Shown here: piece by piece, positions 33,956 through 41,386 of the stretch
Position numbering within the stretch: position 1 is the first letter of the stretch
How the letters are laid out: each line of letters begins with the position of its first letter
Source: RGIG426 sp045598965
Lineage (GTDB): Bacteria > Bacillota > Clostridia > Oscillospirales > Acutalibacteraceae
Direction of reading: 5' to 3'
DNA: 64,000 nt
Assembly (NCBI GenBank): GCA_045598965.1
Contig: JAZRVH010000013.1
Span: 1 to 64,000, forward strand
Notes under the pieces: generated by a model
What the model was told of the DNA's origin: nothing
What the model saw: only the letters and a program-made list of their open reading frames with translations
Databases searched by the model: none
Made by a program: the position numbers and the translations under genes

Positions 33956-35122
33956 TCATCCGTGGTATTGATGCTCAAACTTACATACAACATTTAAATG
34001 CGGGTCGGTCAAACGCAGACGACGCTGAATCTCCTCTTTGAGCGTCGATTCCTCTTTATACCCAAACGGAATCACAACATCAAACAGAAGGTTTGTGTGC
34101 GTTTCACCGAACACCACACGAAAATCGTGCATCGACAGATGCTGGTCAATATCTTCCAGTACAGTCGCTGTCAATACTTTCAGCCGGTCGACCGACTCGT
34201 TTCCAACTTCTACAGGGTCCATGTGGATACAGGTAATGGCATGAAACCGCTCCATCATATCCTGCTCGATACAATCAATCACATCGTGGCTTTTCAGGAT
34301 ATCCTCATGGGCGGGAACCTCGGCGTGAAGCGAAATAATCACTCGTCCGGGTCCGTAGTTATGTATCATCAAATCGTGGATGCCGACAACCCCGTCGTAC
34401 GACAGCACCATTTTTTGGATATCCTCCACCATTTCGGGGTCGGGAGATTGTCCGAGCAGAGGCGACACGCTTTCTTTTATCACCGAAATGCCGGTAATCA
34501 AAACGAGAATGGTCACCACCAATCCCACATAGCCGTCAATTTTAAGACCGGTGAATTTCTCCACCAAAACGCTCGCCAAAACAAGCGACGTGGATAAAAC
34601 GTCGTTGCGGCTGTCCTTGCCGGTGGCAAGCACCGTATCCGAGCGAATGCGAGTGCCGATGGCTTTATAAAAAATCGACATCCACAGCTTCACCAAAATG
34701 GCGGCAATCAAAATGCACAGTGCCAAAACCGACGCATCGGTAGCTTCCGGGTGAAAAATTTTACCCACAGAGGATTTTCCAAGTTCAAATCCGGCAAGCA
34801 AAATCAGCACGCCCAACACCAAGCCGGACAAATACTCCATCCGGCCGTGTCCAAATGGATGTTCATCGTCCGGAGGCGTTTCCGCCAACTTAAAGCCAAG
34901 AAGCGTAATCACGGCGGACGCCGCATCGGACAAGTTATTAAATGCATCCGCAATCACCGATAACGCTCCGGATAACACGCCGGCAAACAGTTTGCCCAAA
35001 AACAGCAAAACATTGGCAACAATCCCGCAGATACCTGCCATTTTTCCATAAGCAGAACGTACCGAAGGATTGGTCACATCTTCCGAATCTTTTATAAAAC
35101 AACGAATCAGAAAATTCGTCAT
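33956..35122 (-). CDS. Cation diffusion facilitator family metal exporter
   Basis: A 388-residue membrane transporter. Six helices are predicted in the first 220 residues with the CDF metal site in DAFNNLSDAAS (helix 2) and DEHPFGHGRMEY in the loop after it. The C-terminal cytoplasmic domain (about 225-300 on) holds VVGIHDLMIHNYGPGRVIISLHAEVP split over strands, as in zinc/iron/manganese exporters. The substrate cannot be fixed from the sequence. AGAGGGG precedes the ATG. It lies between a sugar phosphate mutase and rimM in the same operon. Confidence 0.93.
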   Translation of the reverse strand: MTNFLIRCFIKDSEDVTNPSVRSAYGKMAGICGIVANVLLFLGKLFAGVLSGALSVIADAFNNLSDAASAVITLLGFKLAETPPDDEHPFGHGRMEYLSGLVLGVLILLAGFELGKSSVGKIFHPEATDASVLALCILIAAILVKLWMSIFYKAIGTRIRSDTVLATGKDSRNDVLSTSLVLASVLVEKFTGLKIDGYVGLVVTILVLITGISVIKESVSPLLGQSPDPEMVEDIQKMVLSYDGVVGIHDLMIHNYGPGRVIISLHAEVPAHEDILKSHDVIDCIEQDMMERFHAITCIHMDPVEVGNESVDRLKVLTATVLEDIDQHLSMHDFRVVFGETHTNLLFDVVIPFGYKEESTLKEEIQRRLRLTDPHLNVVCKFEHQYHG

Positions 35123-35134
35123 AGTATTCCCCTC

Positions 35135-36859
35135 TTATCCTTCAATCAGTGCGTTGGCATCCGCCTTCAACGCCTCAGCCAGCATCACAGCATCTGCTTT
35201 TGTTTTGCCGGTAGCGGTGATATAGGCTTTGACCTTCGGCTCAGTACCGGAAGGACGGATAATCACACTGGCGTTGTCCTCTAAATCAAACACAAGCACT
35301 TCTGATTGCGGAAGCGTAATAGCGGTTTTTTCGCCGGACAAAACGTCCAGCGACTCCCGCACGCCGTAATCGGAAAAACGCAACGTCTTTTTGCCGCCGA
35401 GCTGTTTCGGGAAATCAGAACGAAGCGTTGCCATTAAATCCTGCATCGCATACATTCCTTTTTCGCCCTCAAACATCACGTTCAGCATTTGATGCTCATA
35501 CACACCAAACTCGTCATACAGCTCCAAAAGCACGTCCAAAAGGCTTTTCCCTTGCAGGTGGTAATACGACGCCATCTCGCAGATAAGCATAGACGCAACC
35601 ACCGCATCCTTGTCACGGGCGTGAGTACCGGCCAAATAGCCGTAACTCTCCTCAAAGCCCAACTGATAGCGTTCCGGCGTTCCGGCATCAGAAAGAGCGG
35701 TAATCTGTTCGCCGATATACTTAAAGCCGGTAAGCACATACCGCATTTCGCATCCGTATTTGTCGGCAATTGCCTTCGTCATTTTCGAAGACACAATCGT
35801 ACTCACTGCCACGGGATTTTCGGGCAACGTTCCCTCCTCCTTGCGGGAAGAAAGGATATAGTTGAGCAAAAGACAGCCCACCTCGTTGCCGGACAACAAG
35901 GTGAAATCGTCGCCATCTTTTACGGCGATACCCACACGGTCGCAATCGGGGTCAGTCGCCAAAAGCAAATCTGCCGGCACCGTTTTGGAAAGGGCCATGG
36001 CACACTCAAAGCTTTGACGAATTTCGGGGTTGGGATACGGAGCCGTGGGGAAATTGCCGTTCGGCAATTCCTGCTCAGACACCACCGTAACGGTTTTCAG
36101 TCCGATACGGTCAAGAATGGCACGCACCGGTTTGTTGCCCGCTCCGTGAAGCGGAGTGTAAATCACCGAAAGACCGGCTTTTTCACAAACGCCCTTGTGA
36201 ATTTGTTGGTTTTGTACCCGGTCTAAAAAGGCATTCAGAAGGTCATCCCCCACCACGGTAACAAACCCTTTTTCCACCGCCTCATCAAAGGTGAGAAGCG
36301 TGGTCGGCTCGAACATTTCGTGACGGTTAATGGCATCCATCATCTCGCCGGCGGCAACCTCGGTCATCTGACCGCCGTCGGAACCGTAGCATTTATAACC
36401 ATTGTACTTGGCGGGATTGTGAGAAGCCGTCACCATAATACCCGCTTGGCAGGAAAGCTCCCGCACCATAAACGACAACACCGGTGTCGGCTCTAATTCC
36501 GGCACAATATACACGTGGATTCCGGCGGTTGCCAGCACCCGTGCCGCCTCTTTGGCAAAGAGGTCGGATTTGATACGGGAATCGTAGGAAATCGCCACCG
36601 ACGAAGTCTCATAATGGGCACAAAGATAGTCCACAAGCCCTTTTGTGGTGCGGCGGATGGTGTAGATATTAAGACGGTTACAGCCGGCACCCAGCACACC
36701 ACGCAAGCCGCCGGTACCGAACGCCAAATCCCGATAAAAGCGGTCACGGATTTCCTCGTCATTACCGGAAACGAAACGCAGCTCCTCGCCCAAATCGGCG
36801 TCTTCCACAGCGTTCTCACACCAAAGCGTGTACTGTTCCTTTATGGAAAGTGTTTTCAT
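35135..36859 (-). CDS. pgcA: Phosphoglucomutase/phosphomannomutase (PgcA-like)
   Basis: A 574-residue alpha-D-phosphohexomutase interconverting glucose 1- and 6-phosphate. The active-site phosphoserine is in GIMVTASHNPAKYNGYK, the metal-binding loop is ATDPDCDRVGIA, the sugar-binding loop is FEESYGYLAG, and the phosphate-binding loop near the C-terminus is RPSGTEPKVKAY. Length and the FGTGGLRG segment fit the PgcA/PGM2-type subgroup. GGGGAC precedes the ATG. It is 12 nt before the CDF gene. Confidence 0.95.
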   Translation of the reverse strand: MKTLSIKEQYTLWCENAVEDADLGEELRFVSGNDEEIRDRFYRDLAFGTGGLRGVLGAGCNRLNIYTIRRTTKGLVDYLCAHYETSSVAISYDSRIKSDLFAKEAARVLATAGIHVYIVPELEPTPVLSFMVRELSCQAGIMVTASHNPAKYNGYKCYGSDGGQMTEVAAGEMMDAINRHEMFEPTTLLTFDEAVEKGFVTVVGDDLLNAFLDRVQNQQIHKGVCEKAGLSVIYTPLHGAGNKPVRAILDRIGLKTVTVVSEQELPNGNFPTAPYPNPEIRQSFECAMALSKTVPADLLLATDPDCDRVGIAVKDGDDFTLLSGNEVGCLLLNYILSSRKEEGTLPENPVAVSTIVSSKMTKAIADKYGCEMRYVLTGFKYIGEQITALSDAGTPERYQLGFEESYGYLAGTHARDKDAVVASMLICEMASYYHLQGKSLLDVLLELYDEFGVYEHQMLNVMFEGEKGMYAMQDLMATLRSDFPKQLGGKKTLRFSDYGVRESLDVLSGEKTAITLPQSEVLVFDLEDNASVIIRPSGTEPKVKAYITATGKTKADAVMLAEALKADANALIEG

Positions 36860-36877
36860 CGCAATGTCCCCTTTTTA

Positions 36878-38266
36878 TTATTTGCACAGAGAAGCAAAGC
36901 GGGGGTCTTTGGATTGACGTACCTTTTCCAAGAGCTCGTCGTCACTAATCATAGAAATACGCCCCTGCTCATACTCGCTGTCCACCCACTCTTTTATGCT
37001 CATCACGATCGGGTCGTTTTTCGCCACCATTTCGTCATCCGGCAAGCGGAAGAACTGGTTAATCCAGCAGGCCACACCCGCAAGACCGGACGTGTTACTT
37101 ACCGCCACGGAGGCCGGACGATTCAGCAGCTTTTTGGTGTCAAAAATGTTGTAGATTTCTTCATCCTTCAACAGACCGTCCGCATGGATGCCCGCACGGG
37201 TAAGGTTAAAGTGAGAGCCCACAAACGGGGTCATCGGCGGCAGGTCATAGTTTGTTTCTTTCACAATATAATCGGCAATTTCGGTAATCACCGTGGGATC
37301 CATCCCGTCCATCGTTCCTTTCAGCGACGCATACTCGAATACCATTGCCTCAAGCGGCACGTTACCGGTACGCTCACCGATACCGAGCAGCGAACAGTTG
37401 ACCGCTCCGGCACCGTACAGCCACGCAGTAGAAGCGTTGGCAACGCCTTTGTAAAAGTCGTTATGGCCGTGCCACTCAATCATTTCGCTGGGAACACCGG
37501 AATACTGCTGTAAACCGTAAATGATACCCGAAACAGAACGAGGCAACGACACGCCGGCAAACGGCACGCCGTAACCCATGGTATCGCAGGCACGGATTTT
37601 CACCGGCACACCATAGCGGTCAGACAGCTTCATCAGCTCCGTTGCAAACGGCACCACGAAACCGTAGTAATCGGCACGGGTAATGTCCTCAAAATGGCAA
37701 CGAGGACGAAGGCCGGCTTGAATAGCTTCCTCTACGACCGCAAGATATTTTTCCATCGCCTGTTTGCGGTTGAGTTTCATCTTGCGGAAAATATGGTAGT
37801 CGGAGCAACTGACCAAAATACCCGTTTCAGGGATATTCAGGTTGCGAACAAGTTCAAAGTCCTTTTTGGATGCACGAATCCAGGTGGTAATCTCCGGGAA
37901 ATCGTAGCCGAGATCCATACATTCTTGGAGAGCGGCACGGTCTTTTTCAGAATAGACGAAAAACTCCGTCTGGCGAATAATACCCTTTTTGCCGCCCAAA
38001 CGATGAAGCATTTTATAGATGTCCACCATCTGTTTTGTGGTATAGGGCGTGCGGGATTGTTGACCGTCACGGAAAGTGGTGTCGGTAATATAAATATGCT
38101 CCGGCATATTCATCGGCACACGGCGGAAGTTGTAGGCGATTTTCGGCACCTCCGTATACGGGAACATTTCACGGAACAGCTCCGGCTCGGCAACGTTTTG
38201 CAGTTCAAAGCTGTACGGATCCTGCTCCAATACGTTAGTATGCGGATTTATTTTGATTTCTTGCAT
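36878..38266 (-). CDS. Re-citrate synthase-like DRE-TIM metallolyase
   Basis: A 462-residue acyl-CoA condensing enzyme of the isopropylmalate/homocitrate synthase superfamily. DTTFRDGQQ carries the metal and catalytic residues (DRE motif, here D-x-x-x-R-D), PRCHFEDITRAD and EWHGHNDFYKG add the His ligands, and GIGERTGN closes the barrel. The N-terminal extension and the VPKIAYN and VPMNMPEHIYITDTT segments match my memory of the Re-citrate synthase group first characterised in Clostridium kluyveri. That group makes citrate from oxaloacetate and acetyl-CoA. It lacks the C-terminal LeuA regulatory domain. Homocitrate or citramalate synthase remain possible. Second gene of the mtnN operon. Confidence 0.8.
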   Translation of the reverse strand: MQEIKINPHTNVLEQDPYSFELQNVAEPELFREMFPYTEVPKIAYNFRRVPMNMPEHIYITDTTFRDGQQSRTPYTTKQMVDIYKMLHRLGGKKGIIRQTEFFVYSEKDRAALQECMDLGYDFPEITTWIRASKKDFELVRNLNIPETGILVSCSDYHIFRKMKLNRKQAMEKYLAVVEEAIQAGLRPRCHFEDITRADYYGFVVPFATELMKLSDRYGVPVKIRACDTMGYGVPFAGVSLPRSVSGIIYGLQQYSGVPSEMIEWHGHNDFYKGVANASTAWLYGAGAVNCSLLGIGERTGNVPLEAMVFEYASLKGTMDGMDPTVITEIADYIVKETNYDLPPMTPFVGSHFNLTRAGIHADGLLKDEEIYNIFDTKKLLNRPASVAVSNTSGLAGVACWINQFFRLPDDEMVAKNDPIVMSIKEWVDSEYEQGRISMISDDELLEKVRQSKDPRFASLCK

Positions 38267-38295
38267 AAGGTTTCCCTCGCTTTCATTTTACTCAT

Positions 38296-38997
38296 TTACA
38301 CATTCACCATAGCAATCAGCAATTTTGCCGAACGCCTGGCGGCTTTTTCCAAAAAATTATCCGAGCAACCGGCGGCATCGTTTTCCGCCAAATCGGACAC
38401 CTCACGAACAATGAGGAACGGCACACCGTTGGCAGTGGCAACTTGAGCGACGGCAGCACCCTCCATTTCGGCAACGGTGGCAGAAAACTCGTCACGGATT
38501 CGCAGTTTTAATGCCGTGTCATCCACAAACACGTCGCCGCTCGCCACCGTTCCACAAAGAATACGGTGGCCGGTTTTGTGCTCTGCCCCTTTCATAAAGC
38601 GGTCAATAAGGGCTTTATCCGCATAAAAGCGGGTTGGTACCGTGTCATCTCCGCCACCGCCGATATACCCTCGAACGTGTCCAAATGCCGTGATATCAAA
38701 ATCATGATGCAAAGCACTTTCGGAAAGGACGATATCTCCTACTTGAAGTTCTTTGGCAAGTCCACCGGCGACACCGGTATTCACCAGTGCATCCACGTGG
38801 TAGCGGTCAATAAGAATCTGTGCCGCTATCGCCGCACACACCTTGCCGACACCGCATTGGGTAAGCACTACATCGGCAACCCCAAGTTTTCCGCTGTAAT
38901 ACACACGACCGGCAATCGTCTCGGAAGCGAGATCGGTCATTTCCGACAATAACGCCGCAATTTCCTCCTCCATCGCTCCAATAAGACCCCATTTCAA
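38296..38997 (-). CDS. mtnN: 5'-methylthioadenosine/S-adenosylhomocysteine nucleosidase
   Basis: A 233-residue nucleosidase that cleaves adenine from MTA and SAH, recycling sulfur and removing the methyltransferase inhibitor. WGLIGAMEEEIAALL (catalytic Glu in the first helix), NTGVAGGLA, FVDD, and VAEMEGAAVAQVA (substrate ribose Glu) with REVSDLA (catalytic Asp) fit. TTG at 38997 is chosen because the GGGGGG site lies 7 nt before it; a GTG two codons earlier overlaps that site. It heads an operon that includes two methyltransferase-related genes further on. Confidence 0.95.
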   Translation of the reverse strand: MKWGLIGAMEEEIAALLSEMTDLASETIAGRVYYSGKLGVADVVLTQCGVGKVCAAIAAQILIDRYHVDALVNTGVAGGLAKELQVGDIVLSESALHHDFDITAFGHVRGYIGGGGDDTVPTRFYADKALIDRFMKGAEHKTGHRILCGTVASGDVFVDDTALKLRIRDEFSATVAEMEGAAVAQVATANGVPFLIVREVSDLAENDAAGCSDNFLEKAARRSAKLLIAMVNV

Positions 38998-39031
38998 GCC
39001 CACTCCCCCCTTATAAAAACACTTACCGTTT

Positions 39032-39060
39032 ATTTTAACATAGTTATTTTATTTTTTCAA
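39032..39060 (-). promoter_or_regulatory. SigA promoter of the mtnN-trmD operon
   Basis: On the minus strand TTGAAA (39055-39060) and TAAAAT (39032-39037) are 17 nt apart, about 34 nt before the TTG start. It is back to back with the plus-strand promoter at 39079-39107. Confidence 0.85.
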
Positions 39061-39078
39061 GTGTTTTTACTCTTCCTC

Positions 39079-39107
39079 TTGCGAAAAGAAAAAAGATGTG
39101 GTATAGT
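39079..39107 (+). promoter_or_regulatory. SigA promoter of the DUF896 gene
   Basis: TTGCGA (39079-39084) and TATAGT (39102-39107) are 17 nt apart, 20 nt before the ATG at 39127. Confidence 0.83.
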
Positions 39108-39126
39108 TATCGTCGAGGTGACAAAA

Positions 39127-39336
39127 ATGACCGCAGAACGCATTGCACGTATCAACGAATTAGCAAAAAAATCCCGTGAGAGCGGCTTGACCGATGCCGA
39201 AAAAGCCGAGCAAGCAGCCCTCCGTGCCGAATATATTGAATCGTACACCCGCAGCCTCCGCTCTCAGCTCGACAACACCTATATCGTGGACGAGCAGGGC
39301 AACAAAACCAAATTAAAAAAGAAAAGCGACCAATAA
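39127..39336 (+). CDS. DUF896 (YnzC-like) small protein
   Basis: A 69-residue, helical, highly charged protein. The sequence MTAERIARINELAKKSRESGL and the LTDAEKAEQAALRAEYI and YTRSLRSQLDNT segments match the DUF896/UPF0291 family, represented by Bacillus YnzC, which folds as a two-helix hairpin. Some relatives are linked to the SOS response, but the molecular role is unclear. GAGGTG precedes the ATG, and the promoter is clear. Confidence 0.92.
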   Translation: MTAERIARINELAKKSRESGLTDAEKAEQAALRAEYIESYTRSLRSQLDNTYIVDEQGNKTKLKKKSDQ

Positions 39337-39345
39337 GAAAAACTC

Positions 39346-39374
39346 TTGACATTTTTCGTCGAGCACAGTATACT
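39346..39374 (+). promoter_or_regulatory. SigA promoter of the DtxR-like regulator gene
   Basis: TTGACA (39346-39351) and TATACT (39369-39374) are separated by 17 nt, 32 nt before the ATG. The -10 element overlaps a palindrome (39369-39383). Confidence 0.92.
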
Positions 39375-39383
39375 ATCTGTATA
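39369..39383. promoter_or_regulatory. Candidate autoregulatory operator of the DtxR-like regulator
   Basis: TATAC-N5-GTATA, a 15-bp inverted repeat, spans the -10 element and the transcription start of the regulator gene. This is the expected place for a repressor site. It does not match the classical DtxR or MntR consensus, so the link to this regulator is only positional. Confidence 0.45.
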
Positions 39384-39405
39384 TGGGCCGAAAGGAGTTA
39401 TCTTG

Positions 39406-39777
39406 ATGAAATTGTTAGAATCCGGCGAGATGTACCTCGAAACTCTTCTAATTCTCTCCAAGGAAAACCCCCGTGTTCATGCTGTGGATATTGCCGACTA
39501 TATGGGCTACTCCAAACCCTCTGTCAGTCGTGGTCTTGCCCGCCTGAAAGAGGACGGCTATCTGATTGCCAAGGAAGGGTGCAACTGCCTGTGGCTCACC
39601 GAAAAAGGCAAAGAGGTCGCCGAGCGTATTTATCATCGTCACGTCATACTCACCGAGCTGTTGATGCAAATCGGCGTTTCCCCCGAAACCGCCTCTGCTG
39701 ATGCTTGCAAGCTGGAGCACGATTTAAGCGACGAGACCTTTGACGCACTCAAACGTCATTCTGAAAAATCAATATAG
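39406..39777 (+). CDS. Short DtxR-family metal-dependent regulator
   Basis: A 123-residue repressor. The N-terminal winged helix (about 1-65, DIADYMGYSKPSVSRGLARLKEDGYL) is followed by the metal-binding and dimerisation helices. Ligand positions resemble DtxR closely in number and type: Met9 in EMYLET, His77/His79 in YHRHVIL, and Cys101, Glu104, His105 in CKLEHDLS. In the Mn-specific MntR group Met9 and Cys101 would be Asp and Glu, so Fe(II)-type sensing is suggested. The C-terminal SH3-like domain is absent. AAAGGAG lies 8 nt before the ATG. An insertion sequence starts right after its stop codon, and no other terminator is seen. Confidence 0.92.
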   Translation: MKLLESGEMYLETLLILSKENPRVHAVDIADYMGYSKPSVSRGLARLKEDGYLIAKEGCNCLWLTEKGKEVAERIYHRHVILTELLMQIGVSPETASADACKLEHDLSDETFDALKRHSEKSI

Positions 39778-39783
39778 TCACAA

Positions 39784-39802
39784 CCTCCGGCTAAGCCGGA
39801 GG
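39784..39802. repeat. Right-end hairpin of the insertion sequence
   Basis: A 19-nt near-perfect palindrome with 9-bp arms CCTCCGGCT / AGCCGGAGG and a single central A, 7 nt after the stop codon of the DtxR-like gene. It is the last structure before host sequence, as expected of the transposase recognition hairpin. Confidence 0.75.
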
Positions 39803-39835
39803 CTTGAATAAGCCCTAGAAGGGCATCATACAGGC

Positions 39836-39906
39836 CACACCCCTAAAGGGGCTCCGAAAGGTTCGCCACTCGCATTACTTTTTCGGGCAACCCCTAAAGG
39901 GGTGTG
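39836..39906. repeat. Structured tail of the insertion sequence
   Basis: A pair of related 16-nt blocks (39836-39851 and 39891-39906) form an inverted repeat; each contains the smaller palindrome CCCCTAAAGGGG or its near copy. A further GCCCT/AGGGC mini-hairpin lies at about 39812-39824. The region is non-coding and follows tnpA, so it may act as terminator and right-end structure. It is rich enough in stems to form a defined RNA. Confidence 0.6.
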
Positions 39907-39916
39907 TTTTATTTGC

Positions 39917-40387
39917 CTATTTTGTCTTGGCACCCGTAAACGGGTCAATGTATTCCTGAATGCTCAGTTGATCTGCCATCTCATCTTCTTGTAACTGATT
40001 CCTTATGTATTCGGCTATCTGCTTCTTGTTTCGACCTACCGTGTCTACATAGTATCCTCTTACCCAAAAATGTCGATTCCCATATTTGTATTTCAAATTG
40101 GCATGTCTGTCGAAAATCATTAAACTACTTTTCCCTTTGAGAAACCCCATAATTTGTGCCACACTATATTTTGGCGGGATTTCTATGAGCATATGGATAT
40201 GGTCCGGACACGCTTCCGCTTCAATGATGTTAACACCTTTTTGCTCACATAATTTCCTCAATATTTTTCCTATGTCTGTTTTTATCTCTTTGTAGATTGC
40301 TTGTCTACGATATTTTGGTGCAAATACAATATGGTATTGACATCTCCACTTGGTATGTTCTAAACTATTTATGTCCTTCTCTTTCAT
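39917..40387 (-). CDS. tnpA: IS200/IS605 family transposase TnpA
   Basis: A 156-residue HUH-type Y1 transposase. The HUH pair is in CPDHIHMLIEIPP and the catalytic Tyr lies in WVRGYYVDTVGRN. CQYHIVFAPKYRR at the N-terminus and the FLKGKSSLMIF helix are typical. Length and motifs are intact, so the element may be active. AGGAGG is 8 nt before the ATG but lies inside a long hairpin (40397-40452), which should keep translation low. Confidence 0.97.
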   Translation of the reverse strand: MKEKDINSLEHTKWRCQYHIVFAPKYRRQAIYKEIKTDIGKILRKLCEQKGVNIIEAEACPDHIHMLIEIPPKYSVAQIMGFLKGKSSLMIFDRHANLKYKYGNRHFWVRGYYVDTVGRNKKQIAEYIRNQLQEDEMADQLSIQEYIDPFTGAKTK

Positions 40388-40396
40388 GATTAGGAC

Positions 40397-40452
40397 CTCC
40401 TTGTTATATTTTTGTTGGGTTGGCGAACCTCAACTGCAAATATAACAAGGAG
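40397..40452 (-). promoter_or_regulatory. Hairpin hiding the tnpA ribosome binding site
   Basis: A perfect 15-bp inverted repeat (40397-40411 and 40438-40452) flanks an inner stem GTTG-GGTT / AACC-CAAC-like (40414-40434). On the transposase mRNA the AGGAGG at 40396-40401 is base-paired with CTCCTT of the other arm. This parallels the post-transcriptional repression known for IS200 transposase, where a 5' hairpin blocks ribosome access. Confidence 0.85.
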
Positions 40453-40482
40453 TTTTCTTTTTGTCCATAGCTAAAGCTTTTT

Positions 40483-40505
40483 AACCACTGGCAGAGCCAG
40501 TGGTT
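40483..40505. repeat. Left-end hairpin of the insertion sequence
   Basis: A 10-bp perfect stem AACCACTGGC / GCCAGTGGTT with a 3-nt loop, upstream of tnpA. Together with 39784-39802 it brackets the element. Confidence 0.75.
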
Positions 40506-40523
40506 GTTTTATGAAAACGAAAA

Positions 40524-40549
40524 CACGCAAACGCCACGGCGTTTGCGTG
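40524..40549. terminator. Terminator of the barnase-barstar genes
   Basis: A 12-bp GC-rich stem (CACGCAAACGCC, 40524-40535, and its complement, 40538-40549) with A/T runs on both sides, directly after the barstar stop at 40556. It could work in both directions and also shield the insertion sequence from outside transcription. Confidence 0.85.
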
Positions 40550-40555
40550 CTTTTT

Positions 40556-40804
40556 TTATTTTGCAATCAATGTCAGGTTCGGATTTTCCTCGCAAGCGGC
40601 TCGGAGTACCGATAACACCCGCTCGCCCTGCTCGCTTTTCACCGTTCCCCGCACCTTGACGGTGGTTTTCGGAAGCGAGGTCAGCACGTCATAAAAGGCG
40701 TCTAAATTGTTTCCGTAGTAATCGGGAAGCGGGAATTTACGGGCAAAATACTCGTGTACATTCGGCTCGGAAATCCGCCGAGCACAAAGCGTTATCTCAT
40801 TCAC
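40556..40804 (-). CDS. Barstar-family ribonuclease inhibitor
   Basis: An 82-residue acidic-to-neutral cytoplasmic protein of the barstar family, which plugs the active site of barnase-like RNases. The conserved PDYYGNNLDAFYDVLTSLP segment (residues about 27-45) contains the helix and the Tyr and Asp residues that contact barnase. It overlaps the RNase gene by 8 nt, so inhibitor and toxin are made together. Length is typical (about 90). Confidence 0.95.
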   Translation of the reverse strand: MNEITLCARRISEPNVHEYFARKFPLPDYYGNNLDAFYDVLTSLPKTTVKVRGTVKSEQGERVLSVLRAACEENPNLTLIAK

Positions 40805-41369
40805 GCATCTCGACTCTCCCCTCGACTACCACATATTCCTTAAAGGTTTCGTAGTGGTCTTCCGTGTAATAATAGCGTCTGTCGTTGGAAAAAACCAGCC
40901 GTTTGGCACCCCGCTTTTTCACCACAGAATCAATATCACATTCGGTATAACGAGCGTTTGACGGCAACTGTCTTTCATAGTTTCCGAAGCGATCGCCACC
41001 CACAGACAGCTGATTGATATCCAACGACGAATTTTCGTCATTAAAGCGGATGTCTTGTGCCTGCTTTTTGGTGATGTAGTTTGAGGGCAACTTACCGTAA
41101 GTCTCTATGTACAGCACCACGTGCTGTAAATCACGGTATTGGCCATCCTCCTCCACCTTCAGCTCATCTTGGGTGTCATTTTTTTGCTGCTTTGTGGATT
41201 CTTCGCTTGAAACCGTGGATGTTGTCTGGGCGTTTTCGGCGAAAGATACCTCTGTCGACGCACTTGTCCCCTCGTCCTTTTGCACATCCGGTGCAACCAG
41301 CGGGAATATCATCACGCCCAACGCCAGCACCAACAATAAGATAAGAGAGATTACTTTTGATTTATTCAT
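40797..41369 (-). CDS. Secreted barnase-like ribonuclease
   Basis: A 190-residue protein with a hydrophobic N-terminal segment (ISLILLLVLALGVMIFPLV) acting as signal peptide or anchor. A Ser/Thr/Glu-rich linker (about 35-75) and a C-terminal guanyl-preferring RNase domain follow. The barnase fold is evident: LYIETYGKLPSNYITKKQA (Lys27 equivalent), SVGGDRFGN, RYTECDID (general base Glu), KRLVFSNDR (Arg) and EDHYETFKEY (general acid His). All catalytic residues are kept, so it should be active. The ATG at 41369 is chosen over a GTG three codons upstream because GGAG is 8 nt before it. It follows the clpE-like terminator; no strong promoter is seen. Confidence 0.93.
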   Translation of the reverse strand: MNKSKVISLILLLVLALGVMIFPLVAPDVQKDEGTSASTEVSFAENAQTTSTVSSEESTKQQKNDTQDELKVEEDGQYRDLQHVVLYIETYGKLPSNYITKKQAQDIRFNDENSSLDINQLSVGGDRFGNYERQLPSNARYTECDIDSVVKKRGAKRLVFSNDRRYYYTEDHYETFKEYVVVEGRVEMRE

Positions 41370-41386
41370 TTGTTTCACTCCAATTC

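Larger units (their letters stand above)
39779..40510 (-). mobile_element. IS200/IS605-type insertion sequence (tnpA only)
   Basis: A compact element of about 0.73 kb: one Y1 transposase gene (39917-40387), a hairpin near each end (39784-39802 and 40483-40505), no terminal inverted repeats and no tnpB. This is the arrangement of the IS200 group, which moves as single-stranded DNA by peel-and-paste with end hairpins. The exact borders cannot be read, because these elements make no target duplication; they are estimated from the hairpins. It sits between the DtxR-like gene and the barstar gene. Confidence 0.82.

Noticed and set aside
39836..39906. Two similar palindromic blocks that could be read as a minimal CRISPR array
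   Set aside because: Only two copies in inverted orientation, in the tail of an insertion sequence, with no cas genes.
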